A stretch of 24,967 nucleotides of DNA from 2-02-FULL-45-10 sp964478235 (GCA_964478235.1 CAYZGX010000010.1:1-24967); one strand, 5' to 3'; shown: positions 5,779-14,228, counted from the first letter of the stretch. Numbers and translations: made by a program. The notes: generated by a model from the letters alone, not told the origin.

Positions 5779-7986
5779 ATGCCTTTTTCCCTCCACAAAA
5801 CTATCATTACAACAGCGCTTATCCTTGGCGCGTTTTTTCCGTTTGTCGCCACAGCTCAAAGCGATTTTAACCCGCAATTTATTATCTCCGACCCCGAGCT
5901 TCAGGATATGAGCTGGGATAGTAGAGATATTCAACAATTCCTGGTCAATCGCGGAAGTCGTTTGGCTTCGCTTGTCACCGAAGACGCGAGCGGCACCCTC
6001 AAATCAGCCGCTGATATTATCTATACCGCCGCTCAAACCTATACTATCAACCCGAAGTTTATCTTGGTCACCCTCCAAAAAGAACAAAGCCTCGTCACCG
6101 ACGACACCCCGAGTCAAAAACAACTCGATTGGGCGACTGGCTACGCCGTCTGCGACAGCTGTTCAATGGAAGACCCAAAAGTTTTGAAATTCAAAGGCTT
6201 TGGAAAACAAGTCGACAACGCCGCTGGCATCATGCGCTGGTACTATAATAATTCTGACAAAGGCTATATCAAGAAAAAAGATGTCGCGACCACGATTGAT
6301 AGTCAAATCATCACTCCCCAAAGCTGGGCCACCGCTTTTCTCTATACCTATACCCCGCACATTCACGGCAATCGCAACTTTTGGCGTATCTGGAGCACCT
6401 GGTTTGAACAAGTCTACCCAAACGGCACTATCGCTCTTGAAGCGGGCACTCCCAACTACTGGCTGATTGAAAACGGCACTAAACGCCGCTTTGCCACCAA
6501 GACAGCCCTTATCACTCGCGCCGATCCAAAAAACGCTATCACCGTCTCGTCGGTTGATCTTGGTAACTATAAAGACGGCAAAGAAATTGCTTTCCCCAAT
6601 TATTCGCTCCTCAAAACCAGTAGCGCCACCTATCTCGTCGATTACGACGTTCTCCGCCCGTTTGCCTCCGACGAAGTTGTCGCTCGCCTTGGATTTAATC
6701 CGCAAGAACTCATCGATGTTGAAGACAGTACAATTGCCGGCTACACCATCGGCAGTGTCATCACCGCTTCTTCTACCGCTCCCCAAGGTGTTATTTATCA
6801 AATCACTGATCTGAAAAATGCCCACTATCTTTTGAAAGACGGGACATTCTATCCAATCGTTGATAAAAGTATTATCACTGCCAACTACAAAAACCTCCCG
6901 GTTGAAAAACACACCGCCAAAGATCTCCGCGCTTATCCGGTTGCCGACCTCCCACTTGGCTTCAACGACGGCACCTTGCTTCGCGATGTAAACGGCAACC
7001 AGATCTATGTCGTTGATAAAGGCAAAAAACGCGCCATTGCCGATGATGATACTTTTATTGCGCTTGGGTATAAAAAAAGCAACATTCTCCCAGTCGCTCT
7101 CATCACACTCCTCAACATTCCGACAGGCGAGCCACTATTCTTGAACGCCAGCTTCCTCACTTCCAAAGAAAAGTTTTTGGGTGACAACGCCGGGCAAATA
7201 CCCGACCTCTACGCCAAAAATAATCTTGGCTCATATTTAGTTGCTGAATATCCAACCGGCCGAATTGTCTCTGGTAAAAATATTGACGCGCGCTACAGCA
7301 TCGCTTCGCTCACCAAACTCTTGACCGGCTACGAAGCGATTCGCCAAGGCTTCTCCCTCACCGGCAAAACCACCTACATCTCGAGTAGTTTCGCCAGCGA
7401 AGGCACTGCTCTTAATTTCAAAGACGGCGATGTTATTACCAACAAAAATCTGTTCTATGCCATGTATACCATTTCCAACAACAGCGCCGCACGCATGGTC
7501 GCTCTTGGCACCAAACTTGATGAAACGACGTTTATTAATCGCATGAACACCCGCCTCGAACAGTGGGGCGCTGATAACACCAGTATCGTTGACGTCACCG
7601 GGCTTGATGAAAACAACAAATCCTCAGCTCGCGACCTCCTAAAAATCTACACCAAAATCACCGACGACAAAGAGGTCAAAGCCGGCCTCGGACAGCCAAG
7701 TTTCTCCTTCCAAAAAGTTGACAAGAAGAAACGCTCCACGGTACAAAAGCTGGAGAACACCAACCTGATTATCAAAAACATTCCACTCGCCAAACGAAGC
7801 TACCAGATTTTGGCTACCAAAACCGGCTACACGATTGAAGCCAAGGCGACTCTGGTCATGCACATCAAAGTCAAGAAAACCAAAAAAGAATATGTTATTG
7901 TCACGCTCTATAACCCTGACACCAAAAACCGTTTTCTTGAACCCCACAAAATCGCTGAATGGATTTCCACCGCTAACCTTAAATAA
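5779..7986 (+). CDS. Exported two-domain cell-wall enzyme: lysozyme-like domain, repeats, and S11 D,D-carboxypeptidase
   Basis: 735 aa. Residues 1-27 are a signal peptide (hydrophobic ILGAFFPFV, cleavage near ATAQ). Residues about 65-210 resemble lysozyme-like/hemagglutinin-type glycan hydrolase domains: LVTLQKEQSLV with candidate catalytic Glu102, WATGYAVCDSC with two Cys, and YTYTPHIHGNRNFWRIW. Residues about 220-455 hold several imperfect repeats built on 'Y-(W/L)-(L/V)-x-(D/N)-G-(T/K)-K-R-x-(F/I)', for example YWLIENGTKRRF and IYVVDKGKKRAI. Residues about 470-735 are a D-alanyl-D-alanine carboxypeptidase (peptidase S11/PBP-type) with all three active-site motifs: SLTK (Ser510-Lys513), SNN (566-568) and KTG (681-683). 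It probably trims peptide stems and acts on glycan strands outside the membrane. ATG 5779 is chosen over a TTG two codons earlier. Glycan-domain activity is inferred; the S11 call is firm. Confidence 0.88.
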   Translation: MPFSLHKTIITTALILGAFFPFVATAQSDFNPQFIISDPELQDMSWDSRDIQQFLVNRGSRLASLVTEDASGTLKSAADIIYTAAQTYTINPKFILVTLQKEQSLVTDDTPSQKQLDWATGYAVCDSCSMEDPKVLKFKGFGKQVDNAAGIMRWYYNNSDKGYIKKKDVATTIDSQIITPQSWATAFLYTYTPHIHGNRNFWRIWSTWFEQVYPNGTIALEAGTPNYWLIENGTKRRFATKTALITRADPKNAITVSSVDLGNYKDGKEIAFPNYSLLKTSSATYLVDYDVLRPFASDEVVARLGFNPQELIDVEDSTIAGYTIGSVITASSTAPQGVIYQITDLKNAHYLLKDGTFYPIVDKSIITANYKNLPVEKHTAKDLRAYPVADLPLGFNDGTLLRDVNGNQIYVVDKGKKRAIADDDTFIALGYKKSNILPVALITLLNIPTGEPLFLNASFLTSKEKFLGDNAGQIPDLYAKNNLGSYLVAEYPTGRIVSGKNIDARYSIASLTKLLTGYEAIRQGFSLTGKTTYISSSFASEGTALNFKDGDVITNKNLFYAMYTISNNSAARMVALGTKLDETTFINRMNTRLEQWGADNTSIVDVTGLDENNKSSARDLLKIYTKITDDKEVKAGLGQPSFSFQKVDKKKRSTVQKLENTNLIIKNIPLAKRSYQILATKTGYTIEAKATLVMHIKVKKTKKEYVIVTLYNPDTKNRFLEPHKIAEWISTANLK

Positions 7987-8005
7987 TCTCTATCTTTAGA
8001 CACCT

Positions 8006-8797
8006 ATGTCACTGGTCTTTGCTGCCATCGCCCCGCACACCCCGCTTCTTGTTCCGGCGATTGGTAAAACAAACTTAAAAAAATTAGACAAAACCAAGAC
8101 AGCGCTCGAACGCTTGGAGGAAGATCTCTACGCGAGCCACCCTGACATGATTATTATTATCTCTCCGCACGGAGCGATTATTCCTGACGCCTTCACCGTC
8201 AACTTCTGTGATAGTTATCATACCGATCTCAAAGAATTTGGCGATCTCGCCACCAAAAAAACCTTCAAAGGTGAAACCCATCTCCCCTACCGCATCCGCC
8301 AAGCGGCGCATGAAAAAAATATCCGCACCATCTTAATTAGCCACCCCAATGTTGACCACGGCGTCAGTGTTCCACTTCTCTATCTCACCGCCCACTCTCC
8401 CAACATCCCTATCATGGCGATTGGATTTTCTAATCTTGATGCCAAAACCCATTTAGACTTTGGCTCTATCATCAAAGAGCAAATAATGACAACTAATCGT
8501 CGTATTGCCGTCATTGCCTCAGGTGATCTCTCCCACGCCCTCACCACCGACGCTCCAGCCGGTTTTAACGCCAAAGGACCAGAATTTGATGCCAAAATCC
8601 AAGAATTACTGTCGAGCCACAATACTACTGGCCTCCTTCAGCTCACTCCCGATCTCGTGGGCGATGCTCAAGAATGTGGTTTCCGCACTTTCCTTATTCT
8701 CATGGGTATTTTGCGTGACGTACACTATTCCTATGAATCCTACGCTTATGAAGGACCGTTTGGCGTGGGACATCTCACTGCTAATTTTGTTTTGTAA
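8006..8797 (+). CDS. LigB/MEMO-family protein (AmmeMemoRadiSam system protein B-like)
   Basis: 263 aa belonging to the class III extradiol dioxygenase/MEMO superfamily. Visible motifs are APHTPLL (His11 at the expected first metal-ligand position), SPHG (53-56), VDHGVSVPL (117-124, with His118) and SGDLSH (172-177, with His177), plus AQECG near 221-225. In true dioxygenases these His residues bind Fe(II) and cleave aromatic rings; MEMO-type members are often partners of AMMECR1 and a radical SAM protein, but neither partner lies in this window. No aromatic degradation genes are nearby, so a MEMO-like role is more likely than ring cleavage. It sits 19 bases after the cell-wall enzyme gene and 12 bases before priA, in the same operon-like run. 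There is no SD. The substrate is unknown. Confidence 0.8.
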   Translation: MSLVFAAIAPHTPLLVPAIGKTNLKKLDKTKTALERLEEDLYASHPDMIIIISPHGAIIPDAFTVNFCDSYHTDLKEFGDLATKKTFKGETHLPYRIRQAAHEKNIRTILISHPNVDHGVSVPLLYLTAHSPNIPIMAIGFSNLDAKTHLDFGSIIKEQIMTTNRRIAVIASGDLSHALTTDAPAGFNAKGPEFDAKIQELLSSHNTTGLLQLTPDLVGDAQECGFRTFLILMGILRDVHYSYESYAYEGPFGVGHLTANFVL

Positions 8798-8809
8798 CGA
8801 CTACGGGCT

Positions 8810-10675
8810 ATGATCGCCCAAATTATTATTGCTAAGCGAGGACCGCTTCGTTTGGCTATCTTAGATTATCTCGTTCCCCCGGAATTAGAAGACAAGATAG
8901 CTGTCGGGCAACTCATTACTGCTCCCCTGCGCAACCAGGAGACGTTTGGCGTCGTCCGCCGACTCAGTAGCGCCCCCGCCACCGAAGCCAAATTAAAAAT
9001 GCTTAAAAGCATTGTGATTGAACCAGCGCTGCTCTCCGAAGGCCAGCTCGCTTTTTTAGACGAAGTCAGCACCCTCTATCATGTCTCGCTCGGTTTTATT
9101 CTCAAAAATAATTTACTCCCGCTTCAAAAAAGAAAACTCAAAAAACTAGCTGACGAAGCTATCATTCTCCCGCCAGTTCACAAACACACCGCCAAAAAAC
9201 CTCGCGCCTATGTCTATCGGGATATTGCCGAGCGCCAAGAGTATTTACAAAACAACATTGCCGAACACGGACAAACATTAATCATCGTCCCCGAAGTTGG
9301 CGACATTGAACGAGTAAAAAGCTTTCTCACTCCCGAACAACAAGCCGAGACACTTACCGTCCAAGGCTCGATGGGCGACAAAGAAATGTTTACCGCCTGG
9401 GTAGCAGTCTGGCGACAAACAGCCAAGATTATTATCGGCACCCGCACCAGTATCTTTTTCCCATGGCACAATCTGGCCACAATTATTGTCGATAACGAAG
9501 GCAGCGAAAGCCATAAAAGCTGGGATATGTCTCCCCGCCTACACTCCCGCGAAGCAGCGCTCATGATGAGCAAATTTCACGGCGCCACGGTGCATCTCAT
9601 CGGCCCAGCCTTGTCTGTCGAGACTCGCTATTTTGCCGAACACAAAATCTACGAGCTGGTGGAAAACGCAAGCGAAGTCAAAGAGCGCGAAGGTTTTGTA
9701 ATTGCTATTATGAAAAACGAGCGCCGGGGTGGCAACCTGAGCTTTCTTTCTGAAGATACCCAAGCCGGCCTCAAACAACCGGGCACCGTCTTTTTATTCT
9801 GCCATCGCCGAGGCACAGTGAGCTGTGTCAGCTGTCGCGACTGTGGTACAGTCGTCGCTTGCCCCAAATGTGAACGCCCACTCACCTATCACGCTGTCGA
9901 AGGCATGATGCTGTGTCACACCGACAACCACCACGAACGAATGCAACCAAGTTGTAAACAATGTGGCGGGATGAATATTGCTCTGCTTGGTGCTGGCACC
10001 GACCGTATTCGCTCTGAGGTCAAAAAATTATTTCCCGATGATCCTCGTCCGATTATCGTGCTGGATCAAGATATGCTCACCGCGCCAAACGTTCCCGCGG
10101 GCGACTGTATTATTGTCGGCACGCACTTAGCCTGGGGGTTTGTGCCGTGGGAACGCATCACGCTCATGACCTTTATTGATACCGACACCCCGCTCTTTAT
10201 TCCTGAATACCGTCTCGCGGAGCGTGTCTTTCTCCAGCTCCACGACGCTCGACGTCGCCTCCCCACCACCACTCCCTTGATTATCCAAACCGACCACCCC
10301 GACCACCCAGCGCTCCAAGGCCTCCACGACCCTGAAGCTTTCTATACGGCCGAAAAGACTGGCCGACGAATCTTTGGCTATCCACCGTACAAATACCTCT
10401 TAAAAGTCATTATAAACGGTTTAACGGGGCCAGTGGTTCAGCACGATATTAAGCTCCTCTACCCTCGTCTCAAAAAGTTGACTGAGGGGCTAGAAAATTG
10501 TAGTATATCCTCGCCTTTTACCTTATCTGGCAGCTCGGCCACCGGCACGGTGCCGACAGCAATACTTTTCAAATTATCCTATAAAAACTATAAAAAATCG
10601 TGGCGTTTGATCGTTGAAAATCTTCCTGATTATTGGAAAGTCGATCCAAACCCACTCACCATTAGCACGCTATGA
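8810..10675 (+). CDS. priA: PriA-like primosomal protein with degenerate helicase motifs
   Basis: 621 aa. PriA normally reloads the replicative helicase at stalled forks. The N-terminal part (about 1-105) matches the 3'-end-binding domain, and the zinc module is clear: CRDC (342-345), CPKC (351-354), C369 and CKQC (382-385), seven of the usual eight Cys, with the eighth position replaced in CHTDNHH. IIGTRTSIFFP (208-218) and GAGTDRI (394-400) are recognisable PriA blocks. However, the Walker A expected around 134-146 (normally GVTGSGKT) reads YVYRDIAERQEYL, the DEEH box reads DNEG (228-231), and the QVAGRAGR region near 475-483 reads LQLHDARRR. ATP hydrolysis is therefore unlikely, and a structural loader is more plausible. 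The stop overlaps the def start (ATGA). The priA-def-fmt order is a known bacterial neighbourhood and supports the identity. Confidence 0.88.
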   Translation: MIAQIIIAKRGPLRLAILDYLVPPELEDKIAVGQLITAPLRNQETFGVVRRLSSAPATEAKLKMLKSIVIEPALLSEGQLAFLDEVSTLYHVSLGFILKNNLLPLQKRKLKKLADEAIILPPVHKHTAKKPRAYVYRDIAERQEYLQNNIAEHGQTLIIVPEVGDIERVKSFLTPEQQAETLTVQGSMGDKEMFTAWVAVWRQTAKIIIGTRTSIFFPWHNLATIIVDNEGSESHKSWDMSPRLHSREAALMMSKFHGATVHLIGPALSVETRYFAEHKIYELVENASEVKEREGFVIAIMKNERRGGNLSFLSEDTQAGLKQPGTVFLFCHRRGTVSCVSCRDCGTVVACPKCERPLTYHAVEGMMLCHTDNHHERMQPSCKQCGGMNIALLGAGTDRIRSEVKKLFPDDPRPIIVLDQDMLTAPNVPAGDCIIVGTHLAWGFVPWERITLMTFIDTDTPLFIPEYRLAERVFLQLHDARRRLPTTTPLIIQTDHPDHPALQGLHDPEAFYTAEKTGRRIFGYPPYKYLLKVIINGLTGPVVQHDIKLLYPRLKKLTEGLENCSISSPFTLSGSSATGTVPTAILFKLSYKNYKKSWRLIVENLPDYWKVDPNPLTISTL

Positions 10676-11166
10676 TCCACCCTATCGTTTTTGAACCAGC
10701 CCCAATGTTACACGCCCGCAGCGCCGACGTTGACCCGGCAACTATTTCCAGTCGTGAAATGCAAAAATTTATCAAAGACATGGTTGAAACCATGTATGTT
10801 AAAGATGGCGTTGGTTTGGCCGCAGTGCAAATTGGTCGCCCGATTCAGCTCTGTACAATTATCAAACAATACAACGACCTCAACCATTTTGAAGATTTGT
10901 GTCTCATCAATCCAACGTGGACTAAATTAAGCAAACACTACACCACTGAAGAAGAAGGTTGTTTGTCGGTACCGAATATGTACGGAAAAATTAAACGCTA
11001 CACCAACATCCGTGTGCAAGCGCTTGATAAAAATGGCAAACAACTAGATTTTGAAGCCAACGGATTCTTCGCTCGCATCATCCAACACGAATGCGACCAT
11101 CTCGCCGGACACTTGTATATTGAAAACGCCACCGATTTACATCGGGTTGAACAAACGCTCTACTAA
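10672..11166 (+). CDS. def: Peptide deformylase
   Basis: 164-aa metalloenzyme that removes the formyl group from the initiator Met of nascent proteins. All three motifs are intact: GVGLAAVQ (46-53), EGCLS (95-99, Cys97 as metal ligand) and HECDH (139-143, two His ligands and catalytic Glu140). Length is normal. Its ATG overlaps the priA stop by 4 bases and it lies 7 bases before fmt, so its expression is probably coupled to the enzyme that adds the formyl group. There is no SD, and translation by reinitiation after priA is likely. Confidence 0.96.
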   Translation: MIHPIVFEPAPMLHARSADVDPATISSREMQKFIKDMVETMYVKDGVGLAAVQIGRPIQLCTIIKQYNDLNHFEDLCLINPTWTKLSKHYTTEEEGCLSVPNMYGKIKRYTNIRVQALDKNGKQLDFEANGFFARIIQHECDHLAGHLYIENATDLHRVEQTLY

Positions 11167-11173
11167 CACTCTC

Positions 11174-12100
11174 ATGAAACATCTTGTTTTTTTCGGTACA
11201 CAATCATTTGGCACCGGCATCCTAGAAACGCTCCTCAAAAGTGGCGACTATGTTATTGATGCTGTTGTCACCCAGCCCGATCGCCCGATTGGCCGAGAGC
11301 AGGAAGTAGTCATGTCACCAGCCAAACAATTCGCGCTTCATAATGGACTAAGTGTTCTCCAACCAGAGAATCTCAAAACCTTTGCGAGCGACTATCCAGA
11401 TTTTGCCAAGGCTGATGTATTTGTCGTCTGCCAATATGGTCTCATTATTCCACAGAGTGTTTTAGATATGCCTCGTCACGGCACGATTAATGTTCACACT
11501 TCTCTTCTCCCCAAATACCGCGGTGCGTCACCGATTCAAACAGCACTCATAAATGGCGAAACTGAAACCGGCGTCACGATTATGCTCATGGACGCGAAGC
11601 TTGACCACGGCCCGATTCTCTCCCAAGAAAAAACAGCAGTAGATCAAAATGACACCGCCGATACGTTGGGACAGAAATTACTCGCCACCGCTCAACCACT
11701 TCTTGTCGCCACCCTCCAACAATGGCTCGCTGAAAAAATTATTCCTACACCTCAAGACGACACCCTCGCCACCACCTGCAAACTCCTCTCTCGCGACGAT
11801 GGTAAACTCAATTTTTCAAAAACAGCGAACGAACTCTATAATCTCTACCGCGGGACCACTCTTTGGCCAGGCATCTATACCACTTGGAACGGCAAACGTC
11901 TCAAATTATTAAAAATCTCCCCAAGTACTACCACGCTCCCGAGCGGTGAAGCACACATCGACGGCACACGACTCTTTATCGGTTGTGCCAAGGGATCGCT
12001 CGAAGTACACGAACTCCAGCTCGAAGGTAAAAAAGCTCAAGCTACTCCGGTTTTTATCCAAGGGAACCGCGGGATACACGGCGCCCATCTCGACTCCTAG
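11174..12100 (+). CDS. fmt: Methionyl-tRNA formyltransferase
   Basis: 308 aa; formylates initiator Met-tRNA using 10-formyl-tetrahydrofolate. The N-terminal formyltransferase domain (about 1-205) holds FFGTQSFG near residue 6, QPDRPIG (35-40), and the catalytic trio Asn106, His108 and Asp144 in NVHTSLLPKYRG and KLDHGPI, at the same numbering as the E. coli enzyme. The rest is the C-terminal tRNA-binding beta-barrel. The frame stays open upstream to 11051, but that part lies over def and lacks homology, so ATG 11174 (MKHLVFFGT) is the start. There is no SD. It forms an operon with priA and def, with the next gene starting one base after its TAG stop. Confidence 0.96.
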   Translation: MKHLVFFGTQSFGTGILETLLKSGDYVIDAVVTQPDRPIGREQEVVMSPAKQFALHNGLSVLQPENLKTFASDYPDFAKADVFVVCQYGLIIPQSVLDMPRHGTINVHTSLLPKYRGASPIQTALINGETETGVTIMLMDAKLDHGPILSQEKTAVDQNDTADTLGQKLLATAQPLLVATLQQWLAEKIIPTPQDDTLATTCKLLSRDDGKLNFSKTANELYNLYRGTTLWPGIYTTWNGKRLKLLKISPSTTTLPSGEAHIDGTRLFIGCAKGSLEVHELQLEGKKAQATPVFIQGNRGIHGAHLDS

Positions 12101-12101
12101 T

Positions 12102-13496
12102 ATGTCGACCAAAAAAACCATCTTGTCTTTTCTCGGTGTCTATTTTTTCATCCGAGTTTTTTCTTTTTTCTTTTTCCCAGCCACCCCGCTCCAAGAGCAG
12201 AGTTTGGTAAATAGTGTGCTGTCACTTGGGATTCTCAGTATCACTGCTCTTTTTCTTGTTCGCGGGCATATTGCTGGTTGGTATATCGTCCTTCTTGAGA
12301 TCCTTCTGGGCGGAAGCGGTGCCTATTTAGCAATTGAAGGCATTTCACTCCGCAGCCTCCTCCTCATTGTGTCCACGACTATTTTTATTGGCCACAAACT
12401 GCATCGTCGCGAGCTCCGCCAAATGCTCAATGACAACAGACCAACTAGCCTGCTTATCGGGACACTCGTTCTCATCGCCCTTGCCCAAGCCCTCCATGGC
12501 TATGGAAACGGTCACCCGATTGGACTCGTCATCGCCGATCTCATCCCCTACGGTTTTTTGCTCTACTATTTCCCACTTCGCGAACTCCTTCGCGACGAAC
12601 AATTCAAAACAATCGGACAAAACGCTATCATCACCGCTATTATCGGCAACGCCATTCTCGTGGTGCTCACCTTTGTCCTCTATTCGTTTAATTTGTTTAT
12701 TCTCCAAGACGTCTATTATCACTGGTACCGCGATGTCGCCAGTGGAAAAATCACGGCGCTCCCCTACCATTTCTATCGCCTCGTCTTAAATGAACATTTG
12801 CTTCTCGTGCCCGTGCTTCTCATCACTGTCGCCAAAGGTATCTACAAAAAATTCTCTTCTGCGGAGCTCGCTCTCATCGCTCTCATGCTCCTTATCCTCG
12901 CCACCAATCTCACTCGCGTATATCTCCTGGCGCTCGGTGTCGGCCTCTTCGCCTTATTCTCCCGCGCGCATCTGAAACGCTGGATACTTATTAGCGCCGG
13001 CACGGTTGTATCGTTTGTCGCGCTGTTTGTGTCGCTTCATTTGTTCACCAGTCGCGGAGCGAGCCTTGGGCTCGAACTCTTCGGCCTCCGCCTCCAAAGC
13101 ATTGTCTCCCCGAGCATAGAAGACAGCTCGCTCAGCCGCATGCTGCTCCTCCCAAATATTCTAGAAAAAATAACTGCACATCCGGTTATCGGCGAGGGCT
13201 TAGGCGCAACCGTCTCGGCCTATAGCCCGGTATTTGAAACTATTGTCACCACCCCGCATTTTGATTGGGGCTATCTTGAGCTCTTAGCAGAGCTCGGACT
13301 CATCGGTGTTGTTGTTTGGGTAGTATGTATCGCGACAGTTTTTCAGCGCATCAAACAAAACACGCTATCTCGCGGTGACATCGCTAGCTTTGTCGCTCTC
13401 CTTATCACTAATCTCACCTCCCCGGCACTCTTTCATGTTTTTGGAATACTCTTTATCGTCTATCTCCTCGCTAAAAATAAAAAAACGTCCGAGTAA
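12102..13496 (+). CDS. O-antigen ligase/polymerase-family membrane protein
   Basis: 464 aa, very hydrophobic, with roughly a dozen membrane segments spread from residue 8 to the C-terminus. The longest extracytoplasmic region (about 320-410) contains the family hallmark HPVIGEGLGA followed by YLELLAELGLIGVVVW, as in Wzy/WaaL-type (Wzy_C) proteins. Members polymerise lipid-linked repeat units or attach the finished glycan to an acceptor on the outer face of the membrane; which of the two cannot be told from sequence. It pairs logically with the flippase and glycosyltransferases at 14254-17546 on the opposite strand. The start at 12102 is one base after the fmt TAG, so it rides on the priA-def-fmt transcript. 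Its last codons contain the stem of the terminator used by the convergent minus-strand module. Confidence 0.85.
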   Translation: MSTKKTILSFLGVYFFIRVFSFFFFPATPLQEQSLVNSVLSLGILSITALFLVRGHIAGWYIVLLEILLGGSGAYLAIEGISLRSLLLIVSTTIFIGHKLHRRELRQMLNDNRPTSLLIGTLVLIALAQALHGYGNGHPIGLVIADLIPYGFLLYYFPLRELLRDEQFKTIGQNAIITAIIGNAILVVLTFVLYSFNLFILQDVYYHWYRDVASGKITALPYHFYRLVLNEHLLLVPVLLITVAKGIYKKFSSAELALIALMLLILATNLTRVYLLALGVGLFALFSRAHLKRWILISAGTVVSFVALFVSLHLFTSRGASLGLELFGLRLQSIVSPSIEDSSLSRMLLLPNILEKITAHPVIGEGLGATVSAYSPVFETIVTTPHFDWGYLELLAELGLIGVVVWVVCIATVFQRIKQNTLSRGDIASFVALLITNLTSPALFHVFGILFIVYLLAKNKKTSE

Positions 13497-13502
13497 GGAC
13501 GT
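13479..13502 (-). terminator. Rho-independent terminator of the small two-gene module
   Basis: Perfect 6-bp stem ACGTCC (13485-13490)/GGACGT (13497-13502) around a 6-base loop, followed on the minus strand by seven T (13485-13479). It serves the 13549-14187 genes but lies partly inside the last codons of the plus-strand O-antigen ligase gene, whose stop codon forms part of the loop. Confidence 0.78.
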
Positions 13503-13509
13503 ACGGGGC

Positions 13510-13540
13510 GGGCGCTCAGAGGTATTCCTCCGAGCGACCC
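13510..13540 (-). other. GC-rich hairpin between the 13549 stop and its terminator
   Basis: The arms 13510-13522 (GGGCGCTCAGAGG) and 13527-13540 pair almost fully, with one mismatch and one bulged A around a TATT loop. There is no T-run of its own. It precedes the terminator at 13479-13502 in the minus-strand RNA and may protect the 3' end or act as a first, Rho-independent-like pause. Confidence 0.6.
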
Positions 13541-13548
13541 ACCAGTGT

Positions 13549-13875
13549 TCACTTTTTCTTCTGCTTGGGCGGGGGTTCCTGACGGTGTGGCACCACAGTC
13601 CCCGAACCAGACGGAAAAACATCGAGCGTGCGGACCCTCCGAATGTCCACTCGCCGAAAAGCTCGATTTTTCTCATGCTCCCCAAACGAGAGGCGAACAT
13701 CAATCGACGCTATATCTGGCGACAACAGAAGAACCATGTCCGCCCGACTGTAGGCGGCAATATAACCATTCTCTACATCACCGCCCTCCATCTCGGCGAC
13801 GACGAGTGAGATCGGCTTCTTAGCCAAAGACAGACGTTGCAAAATGAGCGCTTCTGAATCTCGACGATCACCCAT
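13549..13875 (-). CDS. Small orphan protein, second gene of a two-gene module
   Basis: 108 aa, not recognised. It appears soluble: no signal peptide or membrane segment. The middle (about 20-60) alternates hydrophobic and polar residues (PISLVVAEME, ADMVLLLSPDIASIDVRLSF), suggesting beta strands; the C-terminus is basic and proline-rich (ending PPPKQKKK), as in nucleic-acid or ribosome-binding tails. A strong AGGAGG Shine-Dalgarno (13881-13886) lies 5 bases before ATG 13875 and overlaps the TAG stop of the upstream gene, so translation of the two is coupled. It is followed by a large hairpin and a terminator. A toxin-antitoxin or regulatory pair is possible from layout alone, without sequence support. 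Confidence 0.7.
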   Translation of the reverse strand: MGDRRDSEALILQRLSLAKKPISLVVAEMEGGDVENGYIAAYSRADMVLLLSPDIASIDVRLSFGEHEKNRAFRRVDIRRVRTLDVFPSGSGTVVPHRQEPPPKQKKK

Positions 13876-13884
13876 GACGCCCTC

Positions 13885-14187
13885 CTAGCGCTCAGGTGGA
13901 TCGGTTTTCTCAACCGAAACAACAGTGGAAAATTCCAAGACAGTCGAAAACTTTTGGTACTTGGCAGCATCACGTTCGCGCTCGCGCAGTGCAGCCGAAA
14001 AATAGTCACGCGCCAGCTTCGGATGAGCCATGAGCCAAAAATGCCGATCAATGCTATTGATATGCACGACATAGCCAACCTTGATCTCACCAGAAGTGAG
14101 CGTACACGTTACATAGCTATGCTCGCGAAAAGCCGCCAACAATTGCCGAGCAGTCAAAAACATATTGCTAGAAAGCACCTCAGTCAT
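13885..14187 (-). CDS. Small orphan protein, first gene of a two-gene module (weakly Sm-like core)
   Basis: 100 aa, not recognised. Residues about 25-55 read as a strand pattern with a central Gly (VTCTLTSGEIKVGYVVHI), loosely like the first Sm motif of Hfq/LSm proteins; this is a speculative resemblance. Residues 60-80 are a charged helix (ARDYFSAALRERERDAAKYQKF), and the C-terminus returns to strand (VLEFSTVVSVEK). There is no signal peptide. Its start at 14187 follows GGAGG (14193-14197) by 5 bases, and a near-consensus promoter lies upstream at 14229-14257. Start, SD and promoter together argue this is a real, well-expressed gene. The function is unknown; an RNA-binding role would be worth testing structurally. 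Confidence 0.72.
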   Translation of the reverse strand: MTEVLSSNMFLTARQLLAAFREHSYVTCTLTSGEIKVGYVVHINSIDRHFWLMAHPKLARDYFSAALRERERDAAKYQKFSTVLEFSTVVSVEKTDPPER

Positions 14188-14228
14188 GACAGCCTCCAGA
14201 AGAAGTTGTATTGTGTAAGAACGCGCCT

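Noticed and set aside
6163..6912. 249-codon open frame on the minus strand
   Set aside because: It is antisense to the cell-wall enzyme gene, whose signal peptide, repeats and SLTK/SNN/KTG motifs are clear. The antisense product shows no domain or start signals.
11051..11173. N-terminal extension of Fmt upstream of 11174
   Set aside because: It overlaps def in another frame. The family starts at MKHLVFFGT, and catalytic numbering from 11174 matches E. coli Fmt.
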